DNA of 64,000 bases from positions 1,054,001-1,118,000 of the forward strand of contig NZ_CP043929.1 in NCBI RefSeq assembly GCF_008632455.1, in the 5' to 3' direction. Positions 33,370 to 42,018 of the stretch are shown piece by piece; the stretch's first letter is position 1; each line of letters begins with the position of its first letter. The position numbers were made by a program, and so were the translations under genes. The notes under the pieces are model-generated. The model ran no database searches and was not told the origin of the DNA. It was given only the letters and a program-made list of their open reading frames with translations. The stretch is from Methylomonas rhizoryzae. Lineage in GTDB: Bacteria; Pseudomonadota; Gammaproteobacteria; Methylococcales; Methylomonadaceae.

Positions 33370-34281
33370 ATGAAAATAAGAGTTCTCGGCGCCGGCGCCG
33401 GCGGCGGTTTCCCGCAATGGAACTGCAATTGCGACAATTGCGGCCGTTACCGCAGAGGCGAATTCAACGGCAAAGCTCGCACCCAATCGTCCATCGCTAT
33501 TAGTACCGACGACCGCAACTGGCTGCTGTTCAATACCTCGCCGGACATTCGCGCCCAACTGGAAGCCTTTCCGGCCATCCAGCCCAAGCAAGGCATACGC
33601 GACACCGGCATCAAGGCCGTGCTGCTGATCGACAGCCAGATCGACCATACCACCGGCATGTTGATGCTGCGCGAAGGCAAACCGCTGGACGTGTATTGCA
33701 CTGAAATGGTCAAGCAGGATTTGACCAGCGGTTTTCCGTTGTTCATCATGCTGAAGGATTACTGCACGGTCAACCATCATGCCATTGCCTGCGACGAAAC
33801 CCCGTTCGAGATTCCCGGCATAGACGACATCCGGCTTTATGCCCATGCGTTGAAAAGCAAGGCGCCGCCGTACTCGCCGCACCGTCACGATCCGCACGAC
33901 GGCGACAATATCGGCGTGATCATAGAGCAAATCTCCACGGGAAAAAAACTGTATTACGCGCCGGGGCTGGGCGAGATAGAACGGCAAGTGTATGCTGCGA
34001 TGCAAAACGTCGATTGTTTGCTGGTGGACGGCACCTTCTGGACCGACGACGAAATGGTCACTCGTGGCATCAGCCAAAAGCGTGCTCGCGAAATCGGCCA
34101 TTTACCGCAATCCGGTCCCGGCGGCATGATCGAAGTGTTGAACGGCGTGCCGAACGCTCGTAAGATTTTGATTCATATCAATAACACCAATCCGATTCTC
34201 GACGAAGATTCGGCTGAGCGTAAGATCCTGGAGGCCAACGGCATCGAAGTGGCTTACGACGGTTTGGAAATCGACTTATAA
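33370..34281 (+). CDS. pqqB: PqqB, metallo-beta-lactamase-fold PQQ biosynthesis protein
   Basis: The 303-residue protein starts MKIRVLGAGAGGGFPQWNC and contains a CNCDNCG zinc-site segment, NTSPDIRAQLEAFP, and SQIDHTTGMLMLREG, a variant metallo-beta-lactamase motif. PqqB is an iron-dependent hydroxylase acting on the excised Glu-Tyr dipeptide. The length is standard. pqqC follows after 13 bases. Confidence 0.97.
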   Translation: MKIRVLGAGAGGGFPQWNCNCDNCGRYRRGEFNGKARTQSSIAISTDDRNWLLFNTSPDIRAQLEAFPAIQPKQGIRDTGIKAVLLIDSQIDHTTGMLMLREGKPLDVYCTEMVKQDLTSGFPLFIMLKDYCTVNHHAIACDETPFEIPGIDDIRLYAHALKSKAPPYSPHRHDPHDGDNIGVIIEQISTGKKLYYAPGLGEIERQVYAAMQNVDCLLVDGTFWTDDEMVTRGISQKRAREIGHLPQSGPGGMIEVLNGVPNARKILIHINNTNPILDEDSAERKILEANGIEVAYDGLEIDL

Positions 34282-34294
34282 CAAAAGGTGTTAA

Positions 34295-35023
34295 ATGACT
34301 GCTGACAATCAACCCTGGAGCCGCGAAGAATTCGAAGCCAAATTGCGCGGCATGGAAAAGTACTATCACATCCATCACCCGATGCATGTGCTGATGAACG
34401 AAGGTAAGCTGACCAAAGAACAGCTGCAAGGCTGGGTCGCCAACCGCTTTTATTACCAGGTGATGATTCCGATCAAGGACGCCAACATCATGGCCAATTG
34501 CCCGGACCGGGAAACCCGCGCCAAGTGGGTGCAGCGCATTTTGGATCACGACGGCCACCCGGGTGATACCGGTGGCATTGAGGCCTGGATCCAACTGGGT
34601 ATCGCGGTCGGTTTGAGCCGCGAGGAAATCACTTCGCTGAAACACGTATTGCCGGGGGTGCGTTTCGCGGTCGACGCCTACGTCAATTTCGCCCGTCGCG
34701 CCGAATGGCACGAGGCTGCCAGCTCGTCATTGACGGAACTATTCGCCCCGAAAATCCATCAACAGCGCTTGGACAATTGGCCGGACGTGTATCCTTGGGT
34801 TGAGCAAGAAGGTTATGCCTATTTTAAAAAGCGCCTGACCGAGGCCCGCCGCGATGTTGAGCACGGCCTGGAACTGACGCTGGACTGGTACAAAACCCGC
34901 GAACAACAAGAGAGCATGCTGGACATCCTGAAATTCAAGCTCGACGTGCTGTGGACCATGGCCGACGCGATGTATCTGGCCTACGTCGCCGACATGCCGC
35001 CGTATTTCAATATCGAGCAATAA
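34295..35023 (+). CDS. pqqC: Pyrroloquinoline-quinone synthase PqqC
   Basis: PqqC performs the final cofactor-free ring closure and eight-electron oxidation to PQQ using oxygen. The 242-residue protein shows the conserved YHIHHPMHVLMNEG segment near residue 25, QLQGWVANRFYYQ, and HDGHPGDTGGIEAW with active-site residues. The length and all-helical character are normal. The next gene starts one base after its stop. Confidence 0.97.
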   Translation: MTADNQPWSREEFEAKLRGMEKYYHIHHPMHVLMNEGKLTKEQLQGWVANRFYYQVMIPIKDANIMANCPDRETRAKWVQRILDHDGHPGDTGGIEAWIQLGIAVGLSREEITSLKHVLPGVRFAVDAYVNFARRAEWHEAASSSLTELFAPKIHQQRLDNWPDVYPWVEQEGYAYFKKRLTEARRDVEHGLELTLDWYKTREQQESMLDILKFKLDVLWTMADAMYLAYVADMPPYFNIEQ

Positions 35024-35024
35024 C

Positions 35025-35588
35025 ATGCAAACCGCCGCACGGCTACGTTTCAGTGCCGAACATTATCTGGCTTGGGAAGCAACCCAGGCTGAAAAGCACG
35101 AGTTTGTCGCCGGCGAGGTGTTTGCCATGCTGGGCGCGCGGCAGGATCACGTTATCGTCTCCGGCAATATTTTCGCGGCGTTGAAACAGCGCCTGCGCGG
35201 CACACCTTGCCGGGCTTACGTTGCCGATATGAAATTGAAAGTCGAAGCCGCCGATGCGTTTTTCTATCCCGACGTCATGGTGTCCTGTCATCCGGAAGAC
35301 CGTAAATCGGAGCAATTCATATCGAATCCGACGCTGATCGTCGAAGTATTGTCCGACTCGACCGCAAACTATGACCGCGGCGGCAAATTCGTCGCTTACC
35401 GTAAGCTGGATTCACTAAAAGAATACCTGGTCGTCGACATCGAAGCCCGTCGGGTGGAATGCTTCCGCCGTACTGCCGACAACGATTGGCTGCTGCACGA
35501 TTACGTCGGCGAAGCCGATTGCGACTTGAGCAGTTTGAATATCCGCTTACCGATGGCGGATATTTTTGAAGACATCGAAGCCGTGTAA
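35025..35588 (+). CDS. Uma2 family (DUF820) restriction-endonuclease-fold protein
   Basis: The 187-residue protein has the Uma2/DUF820 pattern: an N-terminal YLAWEATQAEKHEFVAGEVFAM segment, the PD-(D/E)XK core FYPDVMVSC, LIVEVLSDST with the catalytic Glu, and KFVAYRKLDSLKEYLVVD. Uma2 proteins have a type II restriction-like nuclease fold; they are numerous in cyanobacteria and of unknown role. It lies between pqqC and pqqD on the same strand, one base after the pqqC stop and 33 bases before pqqD, so it is cotranscribed with PQQ biosynthesis. It has no known part in PQQ synthesis. It was probably inserted into the operon, yet the reading frame is intact. Confidence 0.88.
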   Translation: MQTAARLRFSAEHYLAWEATQAEKHEFVAGEVFAMLGARQDHVIVSGNIFAALKQRLRGTPCRAYVADMKLKVEAADAFFYPDVMVSCHPEDRKSEQFISNPTLIVEVLSDSTANYDRGGKFVAYRKLDSLKEYLVVDIEARRVECFRRTADNDWLLHDYVGEADCDLSSLNIRLPMADIFEDIEAV

Positions 35589-35621
35589 ACCGGCAATCAC
35601 CTTTTTCAAATCCGAAGCCCA

Positions 35622-35894
35622 ATGACGATCAACCCCGACCAAATCCTGCAATTCTCGCCGTTGCACCGCCTGCAATGGGAAGAAGCCCAGCAAAAATACG
35701 TGATTCTCTATCCGGAAGGCATGGTCGAGCTGAACCAAAGCTCTGCCGAAATCCTCAAGCTGTGCGATGGCGCTCATAACCCGGCGCAAATCGTCGAGGC
35801 ACTGGAAGCCAAATTCGAGACCAGCGGCTTGAGCAACGACATCCACAATTTCCTGAACATCGCCCTGCAACATGGCTGGATCAAACAAGGCTAA
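35622..35894 (+). CDS. pqqD: PQQ precursor peptide chaperone PqqD
   Basis: PqqD binds PqqA and presents it to PqqE. The 90-residue protein has the winged-helix RiPP recognition fold: FSPLHRLQWEEAQQKYVILYPEGMVELNQSSAEIL, then CDGAHNPAQIVEAL. The length is typical. Its last 23 bases overlap the start of pqqE, which suggests translational coupling. Confidence 0.96.
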   Translation: MTINPDQILQFSPLHRLQWEEAQQKYVILYPEGMVELNQSSAEILKLCDGAHNPAQIVEALEAKFETSGLSNDIHNFLNIALQHGWIKQG

Positions 35895-37002
35895 CATCAC
35901 CCCGCCGCGCTGGCTGCTGGCGGAACTGAGTTACAAATGCCCGCTGCAATGCCCGTATTGCTCGAATCCCTTGGATTACGCCAAATACCCGGATGAGCTG
36001 AGTACCGACGACTGGAAACGGGTGCTCAGTCAGGCGCGCAAAATGGGTGCGGTGCAACTGGGCTTTTCCGGCGGCGAACCTTTGACCCGGCAAGACTTGA
36101 CCGAACTGGTGCGCTACGCCCGCGAGCTGGGTTATTACTCGAATCTGATTACTTCCGGTTACGGGCTGAGCGAAGACAAAATCGTCGAGCTAAAACAGGC
36201 CGGTCTCGATCACATTCAGGTCAGTATCCAGGCCAGCACTCAGGAGCTGAACGACCACATTGCCGGTACCGCGACCTACCAACAAAAACAGGAAGTCGCC
36301 CGCCTGATCAAGAAACACGGTTACCCTATGGTGTTATGCGTGGTAATCCACCGCCAGAACATTCATCAGATGCCGCAAATTCTGGAAATGGCCGAAAACC
36401 TCGGTGCCGATTACCTGGAACTGGCCAACACCCAGTATTACGGCTGGGCGCACATCAACCGCGACGCCTTGCTGCCAACCAAGGAACAATTCGAGGAAGC
36501 CGAGAAAATCGCCCAGGCGTATAAGGTAAAAGTCGCCGGCAAAATGAAGATTTATTACGTGGTGCCGGATTATTACGAAGACCGACCCAAAGCCTGCATG
36601 AACGGCTGGGGCACGACTTTTTTGACTATCGCTCCGGACGGTACCGCGCTGCCTTGCCATTCCGCCCGCGAGTTGCCGGGACTGGACTGTCCCAACGTCA
36701 AGGACTTCAGCATAGAACAGATCTGGAACGAATCGAAAACCTTCAATTTTTTCCGCGGTACCGAATGGATGCAGGAGCCTTGCCGCAGCTGCGACGAAAA
36801 GCACAAGGACTTCGGCGGTTGCCGCTGCCAAGCGTATTTGTTCAATCAAGACATCTTCAGTACCGATCCGGTATGCAGCAAGTCGCCCAACCGCAATAAA
36901 GTGGATCAAATCATTGCCGACGCCCGGCAAGCGGCCGTGGCGGAACAGGAGCGGCCGCTGATTTTTCGCAACAGTAAAAATTCCAAGGGTTTTTTTAGTT
37001 AG
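35872..37002 (+). CDS. pqqE: PqqA peptide cyclase, radical SAM PqqE
   Basis: PqqE forms the carbon-carbon bond between Glu and Tyr of PqqA. The 376-residue protein has the radical SAM motif CPLQCPYC near residue 24, the GFSGGEP segment, and a C-terminal SPASM region with many Cys (CHSARELPGLDC, CRSCDEKHKDFGGCRC, VCSKSPNR) for auxiliary Fe-S clusters. It ends the pqq operon and converges on the propeller genes 15 bases later. Confidence 0.97.
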   Translation: MAGSNKANITPPRWLLAELSYKCPLQCPYCSNPLDYAKYPDELSTDDWKRVLSQARKMGAVQLGFSGGEPLTRQDLTELVRYARELGYYSNLITSGYGLSEDKIVELKQAGLDHIQVSIQASTQELNDHIAGTATYQQKQEVARLIKKHGYPMVLCVVIHRQNIHQMPQILEMAENLGADYLELANTQYYGWAHINRDALLPTKEQFEEAEKIAQAYKVKVAGKMKIYYVVPDYYEDRPKACMNGWGTTFLTIAPDGTALPCHSARELPGLDCPNVKDFSIEQIWNESKTFNFFRGTEWMQEPCRSCDEKHKDFGGCRCQAYLFNQDIFSTDPVCSKSPNRNKVDQIIADARQAAVAEQERPLIFRNSKNSKGFFS

Positions 37003-37017
37003 TGCCAAGCCGCGCGC

Positions 37018-38298
37018 TCAGCGTCTGCGCAAAAAAATATCCCGTTTACCGTTGTCGTCATTATCAATCAAATTACCGGCTTCGGAAGCAAACGCCGCCC
37101 ATTTGCCGTTAGCGGAAATCGTCGGCGTATAACTGCCGCCATTGCCCCCGACCGACAGCAGTTGGGTTTGGCGGGTTTTCACGTCGTACAAAAATATGTC
37201 GTCCACGCCGTTATCGTCAGCAGCGACCAAATTGCTGGCGGACGAGGCGAATACGATCCAGCGGCCGTTGGCGGAAATCGACGGATCGGCGCTATCGCCG
37301 TTGCTTTCCGCCGCAATGCCCTGTGTGACGCGGGTAGTGCTGGCTTTTTTAACGTCGTATACGAAAATGTCGGTTTTGCCGTTGTTGTCTCCGTTCACCA
37401 GATTGCTGGCCGCGGATGCAAAGGCGATGTAGCGGCCGTTGCCGGAAATCGACGCGCTTTTACTGTCGCCGTTTGCTCCGGGGCCGGGTATCAAGGCTAG
37501 ACTAGCGGCTTTTTTGTCGTACAGAAAAATGTCGGCGTGCCCGTTGCCGTCGTTGCCGACCAGGTTGTCGGCAGCAGAGGTGAAGGCAATCCAGCGGCCG
37601 GTCGCGGAAATGCTGGGAAAATTGCTGTTACCGTCGTTAACGGCGCCGGTTGTTCCGGCCGATACCCGGCTCAGCGTTTTGCGTTGCTTGTCGTACAAAA
37701 AAACGTCGTCCACGCCGTTGTCGTCTCCGACCAGCAGATTGCTCGCAGCCGATGCGAAGGCCAGCCAGCGGCCGTTGGCGGACAGCGCAGGCGCATAGCT
37801 TTCGCCGTTGCCGTCCCCGCCGTCACTGCTTGCCGAAACCCGCGTGGTGTGGCCCTTGATGCGGTCGGTTAAAAAAATGTCGCCAAACTGGTTGCCGTCG
37901 GTTTCTATCAGGTTGCTGGCAAAGGAGCGAAAAGCCAGCCAACGGCCGTTGCCGGACATCGTGGGTTCGAAGCTGGCGGAATCGCCCGATTCGCCGTCTT
38001 GGTTGACCGAAACCAGCCGATTTTTCTTCTGCACCCTGTCGAACACAAACACGTCTTCTATGCCGCTGTCGCCCGCGACTAAATTGGTAGCGACCGACGA
38101 ATAAGCGATCCAGCGGCCGGTGGTTGAGATAGTTTGTCCGAAGCTGGCTTCGTTACCGACCCGGCCGGCCGCGTCTGTGGAAGCGCACAGCATGCCGGCA
38201 GGCGCGGCGTGCACATTAGGACCCAACAAGACCGTCGCCAGCCAAAGCATCGAAATGCCGGAAACCAGGTTGGTCGGGATAAAAATCTGATTTGCCAT
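37018..38298 (-). CDS. Secreted seven-repeat beta-propeller (PD40/TolB-like) protein
   Basis: After a signal sequence ending PNVHA the 426-residue protein consists of seven repeats of about 55 residues. Each holds a core like SANGRWLAFASAASNL, then an acidic loop such as GDDNGVDD and a VFLYD strand. Seven units fit one closed propeller. The DxNGxxD loops resemble calcium-binding sites. No enzyme residues are evident, so the role is probably binding at the cell surface or in the periplasm. The next gene upstream, same strand, is a diverged paralog. Direct repeats GTGAGTAAA lie 50-70 bases upstream of its start. Confidence 0.75.
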   Translation of the reverse strand: MANQIFIPTNLVSGISMLWLATVLLGPNVHAAPAGMLCASTDAAGRVGNEASFGQTISTTGRWIAYSSVATNLVAGDSGIEDVFVFDRVQKKNRLVSVNQDGESGDSASFEPTMSGNGRWLAFRSFASNLIETDGNQFGDIFLTDRIKGHTTRVSASSDGGDGNGESYAPALSANGRWLAFASAASNLLVGDDNGVDDVFLYDKQRKTLSRVSAGTTGAVNDGNSNFPSISATGRWIAFTSAADNLVGNDGNGHADIFLYDKKAASLALIPGPGANGDSKSASISGNGRYIAFASAASNLVNGDNNGKTDIFVYDVKKASTTRVTQGIAAESNGDSADPSISANGRWIVFASSASNLVAADDNGVDDIFLYDVKTRQTQLLSVGGNGGSYTPTISANGKWAAFASEAGNLIDNDDNGKRDIFLRRR

Positions 38299-38348
38299 GG
38301 TGTTAACCGGAAAACCTTAAGTCAGCTTGGGCTTAAGTGTAGAAAACA

Positions 38349-38369
38349 GTGAGTAAACCTGTGAGTAAA
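38349..38369. repeat. 12-base-spaced direct repeats upstream of the propeller gene
   Basis: GTGAGTAAA occurs at 38349-38357 and again at 38361-38369, a 12-base period that nearly repeats in full. It lies 51 bases upstream of the minus-strand start at 38298. Tandem half-sites like this can be regulator sites. No regulator can be named. Confidence 0.35.
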
Positions 38370-38508
38370 TTTTGGTGCGGACCGGCTTTGGAACCCATCG
38401 CGCCGGCTGGTTGCGAAGATTCGGTGAGCCTCAAAATGCCTAGCGGCGAGCTTGGCCTCGCCGTGTCCGCAGTCATCGCTTCAACTGCGAAAGCAAGGGT
38501 AACGGTGA

Positions 38509-39618
38509 TTACGGTTTAAACCGGCGTACATATACTTGTTGAATTCCACTGGAGCCGTCCGAGTTTGGCTTCGCAAGTTGATAGGCAATCCAGCGACCGT
38601 TGGCGGCGATGCCGGGCTTGAGCGTGATGCTGTCGGCCAGTCCCTTGGCGGCGACCGGGTAAATCGATGTGTTGCCGGTTTTGCGGTTGAGGCTTCTAAC
38701 GATCCACAGATTCTTGGAGACTATTCCGAAATCGGCCAAGATTCGGCCGTTGTTGGTGATCAGAGGTGTTTGAATGAAGCTCGGATCTTTACCGTCGCTA
38801 CGATAAACCCGTTCGGTTTTTCCCAATTTACGGTCGAACACGTAAGTCCGGGTTTCCTGTGTCAATTCATTGTCTGGCGCGCGGTAAATCAATTGATAGC
38901 TATAGCCTATCCGGCGGGCGTTTAGGGAAATCGATGCCCATAACGGCGAGAAGCTGAGGATAGTGCCGATGTCTAAATCGGGGTTGATCCGTTCCGTGGT
39001 TCCGGTTTCTACGTTGTGTATAAAAATATCCATCAGGCCATTGTCGTCCCCCTCGACCAGATTCGACGCTCTCGAACTAAACACCACCCAGTTCCCGTCC
39101 GCCGAGATGGTCGGCGCTTGGCTGGCACCGTTGCTCTGCGTTCCGTCCGAGCTCAGCGAAATGCGCCGGGTTTCCCCGCTTTCCAGATCGCGCAAAAAAA
39201 TGTCGGCGGCGCCGTTGCTATCGTTGGCTACCAAATTCGTGGCGCTGGATTGAAAGACGATGCGGCGGCCGTTGGCGGAAATACCGGGCGCCGAGCTGGC
39301 CTTGTTGCCCTGGACCCCGGACGAATCCACCGAAACCAACACGGTTTCCCCGGTTTTGCGCCGGTGCAAAAAGATGTCTTGCACAGCGTTGCTGTCGTTT
39401 GCCACCAGATTGCTGGCCAGAGACTCGAACGCCACGGAACCGTCTCTACTGACCGTAGCGTGAGCGCTGGCCGCATTGCCGGCTGCTCCGGCGGAATCGA
39501 CCGATGCCTGAATGGGGGCGGCTTTGGCGCTGGGGCACATCTGCGTCCCCAGTAACAGCGCCAGCAGCAATGATTTACCGCCGGAGCGGGCGGATTCGGG
39601 CTTTGCTATGGTCAGCAT
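38509..39618 (-). CDS. Secreted beta-propeller (PD40/TolB-like) protein, diverged paralog
   Basis: The protein (369 residues from ATG 39618, preceded by AGGAG) has a signal sequence and about six repeats. The first three are clear (SANGRRIVFQSSATNL, NDSNGAADIFL), the middle two are strongly diverged and have lost the acidic loop, and the last is recognisable (IAANGRWIAYQL). It is a relative of the protein encoded just downstream. An in-frame ATG at 39651 lacks a good ribosome site. Loss of repeats suggests a different or decaying binding surface. Confidence 0.7.
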   Translation of the reverse strand: MLTIAKPESARSGGKSLLLALLLGTQMCPSAKAAPIQASVDSAGAAGNAASAHATVSRDGSVAFESLASNLVANDSNAVQDIFLHRRKTGETVLVSVDSSGVQGNKASSAPGISANGRRIVFQSSATNLVANDSNGAADIFLRDLESGETRRISLSSDGTQSNGASQAPTISADGNWVVFSSRASNLVEGDDNGLMDIFIHNVETGTTERINPDLDIGTILSFSPLWASISLNARRIGYSYQLIYRAPDNELTQETRTYVFDRKLGKTERVYRSDGKDPSFIQTPLITNNGRILADFGIVSKNLWIVRSLNRKTGNTSIYPVAAKGLADSITLKPGIAANGRWIAYQLAKPNSDGSSGIQQVYVRRFKP

Positions 39619-39931
39619 CCATTGTCTCCTGTATTGATTGTATCTGCGCATCGGCTAGAGTGCCTGTTCCTATTTATTCCTGCGGCCTAGGCCGGGTATT
39701 AAAGCAGAGATTGACAAACGATTTTATGAAACTCGGCTTTGCGTCATTCAATCGCGATTTTGAATCGGATGTTGCGAGCCCCATTCAATGGGCTTGCCGC
39801 TGTGTTTCCGGTTGGTTGCCGATTTGTGCTATGGCTGTGGCAAAATAACCGGTTTAACGCAGCATTGAGCTTGGAGCGAGCGGTGGTCACGGCATTAGGA
39901 AAACTCTCTAACGGGCAGTATATCTTTACCG
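39619..39931. other. 313-base gap between propeller and bioA genes
   Basis: It holds the divergent control region of the two neighbouring transcripts. A TTGACA hexamer occurs at 39711-39716 but no good -10 follows at normal spacing. No coding frame with support was found. Confidence 0.35.
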
Positions 39932-41290
39932 GTGGCTGCCGTGAATAATCGAGCGATTAGCGAGCGCGATCTGGCCGTCGTTTGGCATCCTTGCACCCAG
40001 ATGAAGGACCACGAATGGTTGCCGCTGATTCCGATCAAGTCCGGGCAGGGAGTATGGCTGGAAGATTTCGATGGTCGGCGCTATTTGGATGCGGTCAGTT
40101 CCTGGTGGGTCAATTTGTTCGGCCACGCCAATCCGGACATCAGTCAAGCCGTCAAACGGCAAATCGATACGCTGGAGCATGTGATTCTGGGCGGCTTTAC
40201 CCATTTGCCGGCCGTGGAACTGGCGGAACAGCTGGTGGCCATTACGCCGCAGGGCCTGGACAAATGCTTTTATGCGGATAACGGGTCGTCGGCCGTCGAA
40301 ATCGCCTTGAAAATGAGTTTTCACTATTGGCGCAATTGCGGCCAGCCGCAGAAAACCAAGTTCATCACCTTGGAAAACAGTTATCACGGCGAAACCTTGG
40401 GTGCCTTGGCGGTCGGCGACGTGGCGTTGTACAAGGATACTTACGCGCCGTTGCTGATGGAGGTGATCACGGTTCCGGGGCCGGACTGCTTTCACCGCGA
40501 CACCGGTGAGAGTTGGGAGGCTTATTCCTTACGCCGCTTCGAGCACATGCGGCAAACGCTGGAGCAACATGCCGATTCGGTTTGCGCGGTGATCGTCGAA
40601 CCGTTGGTGCAATGTGCCGGCACTATGCGCATGTATCATCCGGTCTATCTTGCCCGTCTGCGCGAGGCCTGCGACCGGTACGGAGTACATTTGATCGCCG
40701 ACGAAATCGCGGTGGGTTTCGGCCGCACCGGCACGCTGTTCGCTTGCGAACAAGCCGGCATCAGTCCGGATTTTATGTGTCTGTCCAAGGGACTAACCGG
40801 CGGCTATTTGCCGTTGTCGGCGGTATTGACTTCCGACCGGGTCTACCAGGCTTTTTACGACGATTACCAAAATTTGAGCGCGTTTTTGCATTCGCATAGT
40901 TACACCGGCAACGCCCTGGCTTGCAGCGCAGCCTTGGCGACCTTGAACATTTTTCAAACCCACGACGTCTTGGGCCGGAATCGGCAATTGGCGGCGGCGA
41001 TGGCGCGGGCGGTCGAACGCTTTGCCGAGCATCCCAACGTTGGCGAAGTCAGGCAGACCGGCATGATAGTGGCGATAGAACTCGTCCGGGACAAAGCCGC
41101 CCGCCTGCCGTTTCCGTGGCAGCAAAGGCGCGGTCTCGGCGTTTATCGCCATGCCTTGCAGCGCGGCGTGTTGTTGCGTCCCTTGGGGAACGTGATTTAT
41201 TTCATGCCGCCTTACGTGATCAGCGAGCAGGAGATCGAGTTGATGGCGGAGGCGGCCTGGGAAGGCATACGGATTGCGGTGCAAGACTGA
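39932..41290 (+). CDS. bioA: Adenosylmethionine-8-amino-7-oxononanoate aminotransferase
   Basis: BioA makes 7,8-diaminopelargonate in biotin synthesis, using SAM as amino donor and PLP as cofactor. The 452-residue protein has the BioA-specific VWHPCTQMKDHE near the N-terminus, the SSWWVNLFGH segment, YADNGSSAVEIALKM, the HSYTGNALACSAAL region, and the PLP lysine in CLSKGLTGGYLPLSAVL. The start is taken as GTG 39932; GTG 39941 is also possible and no clear ribosome site separates them. Its TGA overlaps the rsmE ATG by one base. Confidence 0.95.
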   Translation: MAAVNNRAISERDLAVVWHPCTQMKDHEWLPLIPIKSGQGVWLEDFDGRRYLDAVSSWWVNLFGHANPDISQAVKRQIDTLEHVILGGFTHLPAVELAEQLVAITPQGLDKCFYADNGSSAVEIALKMSFHYWRNCGQPQKTKFITLENSYHGETLGALAVGDVALYKDTYAPLLMEVITVPGPDCFHRDTGESWEAYSLRRFEHMRQTLEQHADSVCAVIVEPLVQCAGTMRMYHPVYLARLREACDRYGVHLIADEIAVGFGRTGTLFACEQAGISPDFMCLSKGLTGGYLPLSAVLTSDRVYQAFYDDYQNLSAFLHSHSYTGNALACSAALATLNIFQTHDVLGRNRQLAAAMARAVERFAEHPNVGEVRQTGMIVAIELVRDKAARLPFPWQQRRGLGVYRHALQRGVLLRPLGNVIYFMPPYVISEQEIELMAEAAWEGIRIAVQD

Positions 41291-42018
41291 TGCGCGTATC
41301 GAGAATATTCGTGGATATGGCTTTGAACGTAGGGGGGCGGGTCACGCTGGACGAGGCGCAAGCGCATTATGTGCGCAGCGTGCTGCGCTTGCGTCAGGAT
41401 CAGCCGGTGGTGTTATTCAACGGCTCGGGCGGAGAATACCTGGGACGCTTCAGCGAGGTGAGCCGCAAAGCGGTCAGGGTGGAGGTGCAGGCCTTCGAAG
41501 CGCGAGACCTGGAGTCGCCGTTGGCGGTGCATCTGGGTTTGGGCATTTCGCGCGGCGACCGCATGGATTTTGCCGTGCAAAAAGCGGTGGAGTTGGGGGT
41601 GGCGCACATCACGCCCTTGCTGACCGAACGTTGCGTGATCAAATTCAGCGACGACAAAAAGCAGCAGCGGGTACAGCATTGGCGCGGCATTGTGCAACAC
41701 GCGGCGGAGCAATGCGGCAGAACCCGTGTGCCGGCGTTGACCGAGGTCAGCGAATTGTCCGCTTGGCTTGATTGTCAACAGGGTTGCAAAGTATTTCTGG
41801 ATCCCTACGCGGAACGGAGTTTGGCGGATGTGCAGCCCGAGGCGCAGCAACTGACCTTGTTGTCCGGTCCGGAAGGCGGATTTAGCGAGCAGGAGCGCGA
41901 ATGGGCCAAGCAAGCGGGCTTTGTGCCGGTGCGGATGGGCGCGCGCATTTTGCGTACGGAAACCGCGGTATTGTCGGCGTTGGCGGCCGTACAGACGTTA
42001 TGGGGAGATTTTCGTTGA
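41290..42018 (+). CDS. rsmE: 16S rRNA (uracil(1498)-N(3))-methyltransferase
   Basis: RsmE methylates U1498 of 16S rRNA. From ATG 41290 the protein has 242 residues, starting MRVSRIFVD. It shows an N-terminal PUA-like barrel (HYVRSVLRLRQDQPVVLFNG) and the SPOUT knot with LLSGPEGGFSEQE and LGARILRTETAVL-type residues near the end. Translation is probably coupled to bioA through TGATG. The same frame is open further upstream within bioA, but the family start is at 41290. Confidence 0.95.
   Translation: MRVSRIFVDMALNVGGRVTLDEAQAHYVRSVLRLRQDQPVVLFNGSGGEYLGRFSEVSRKAVRVEVQAFEARDLESPLAVHLGLGISRGDRMDFAVQKAVELGVAHITPLLTERCVIKFSDDKKQQRVQHWRGIVQHAAEQCGRTRVPALTEVSELSAWLDCQQGCKVFLDPYAERSLADVQPEAQQLTLLSGPEGGFSEQEREWAKQAGFVPVRMGARILRTETAVLSALAAVQTLWGDFR

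Noticed and set aside
40921..41289. Extension of the rsmE frame upstream into bioA
   Set aside because: The family N-terminus begins at ATG 41290. The upstream part overlaps the well-conserved bioA in another frame.
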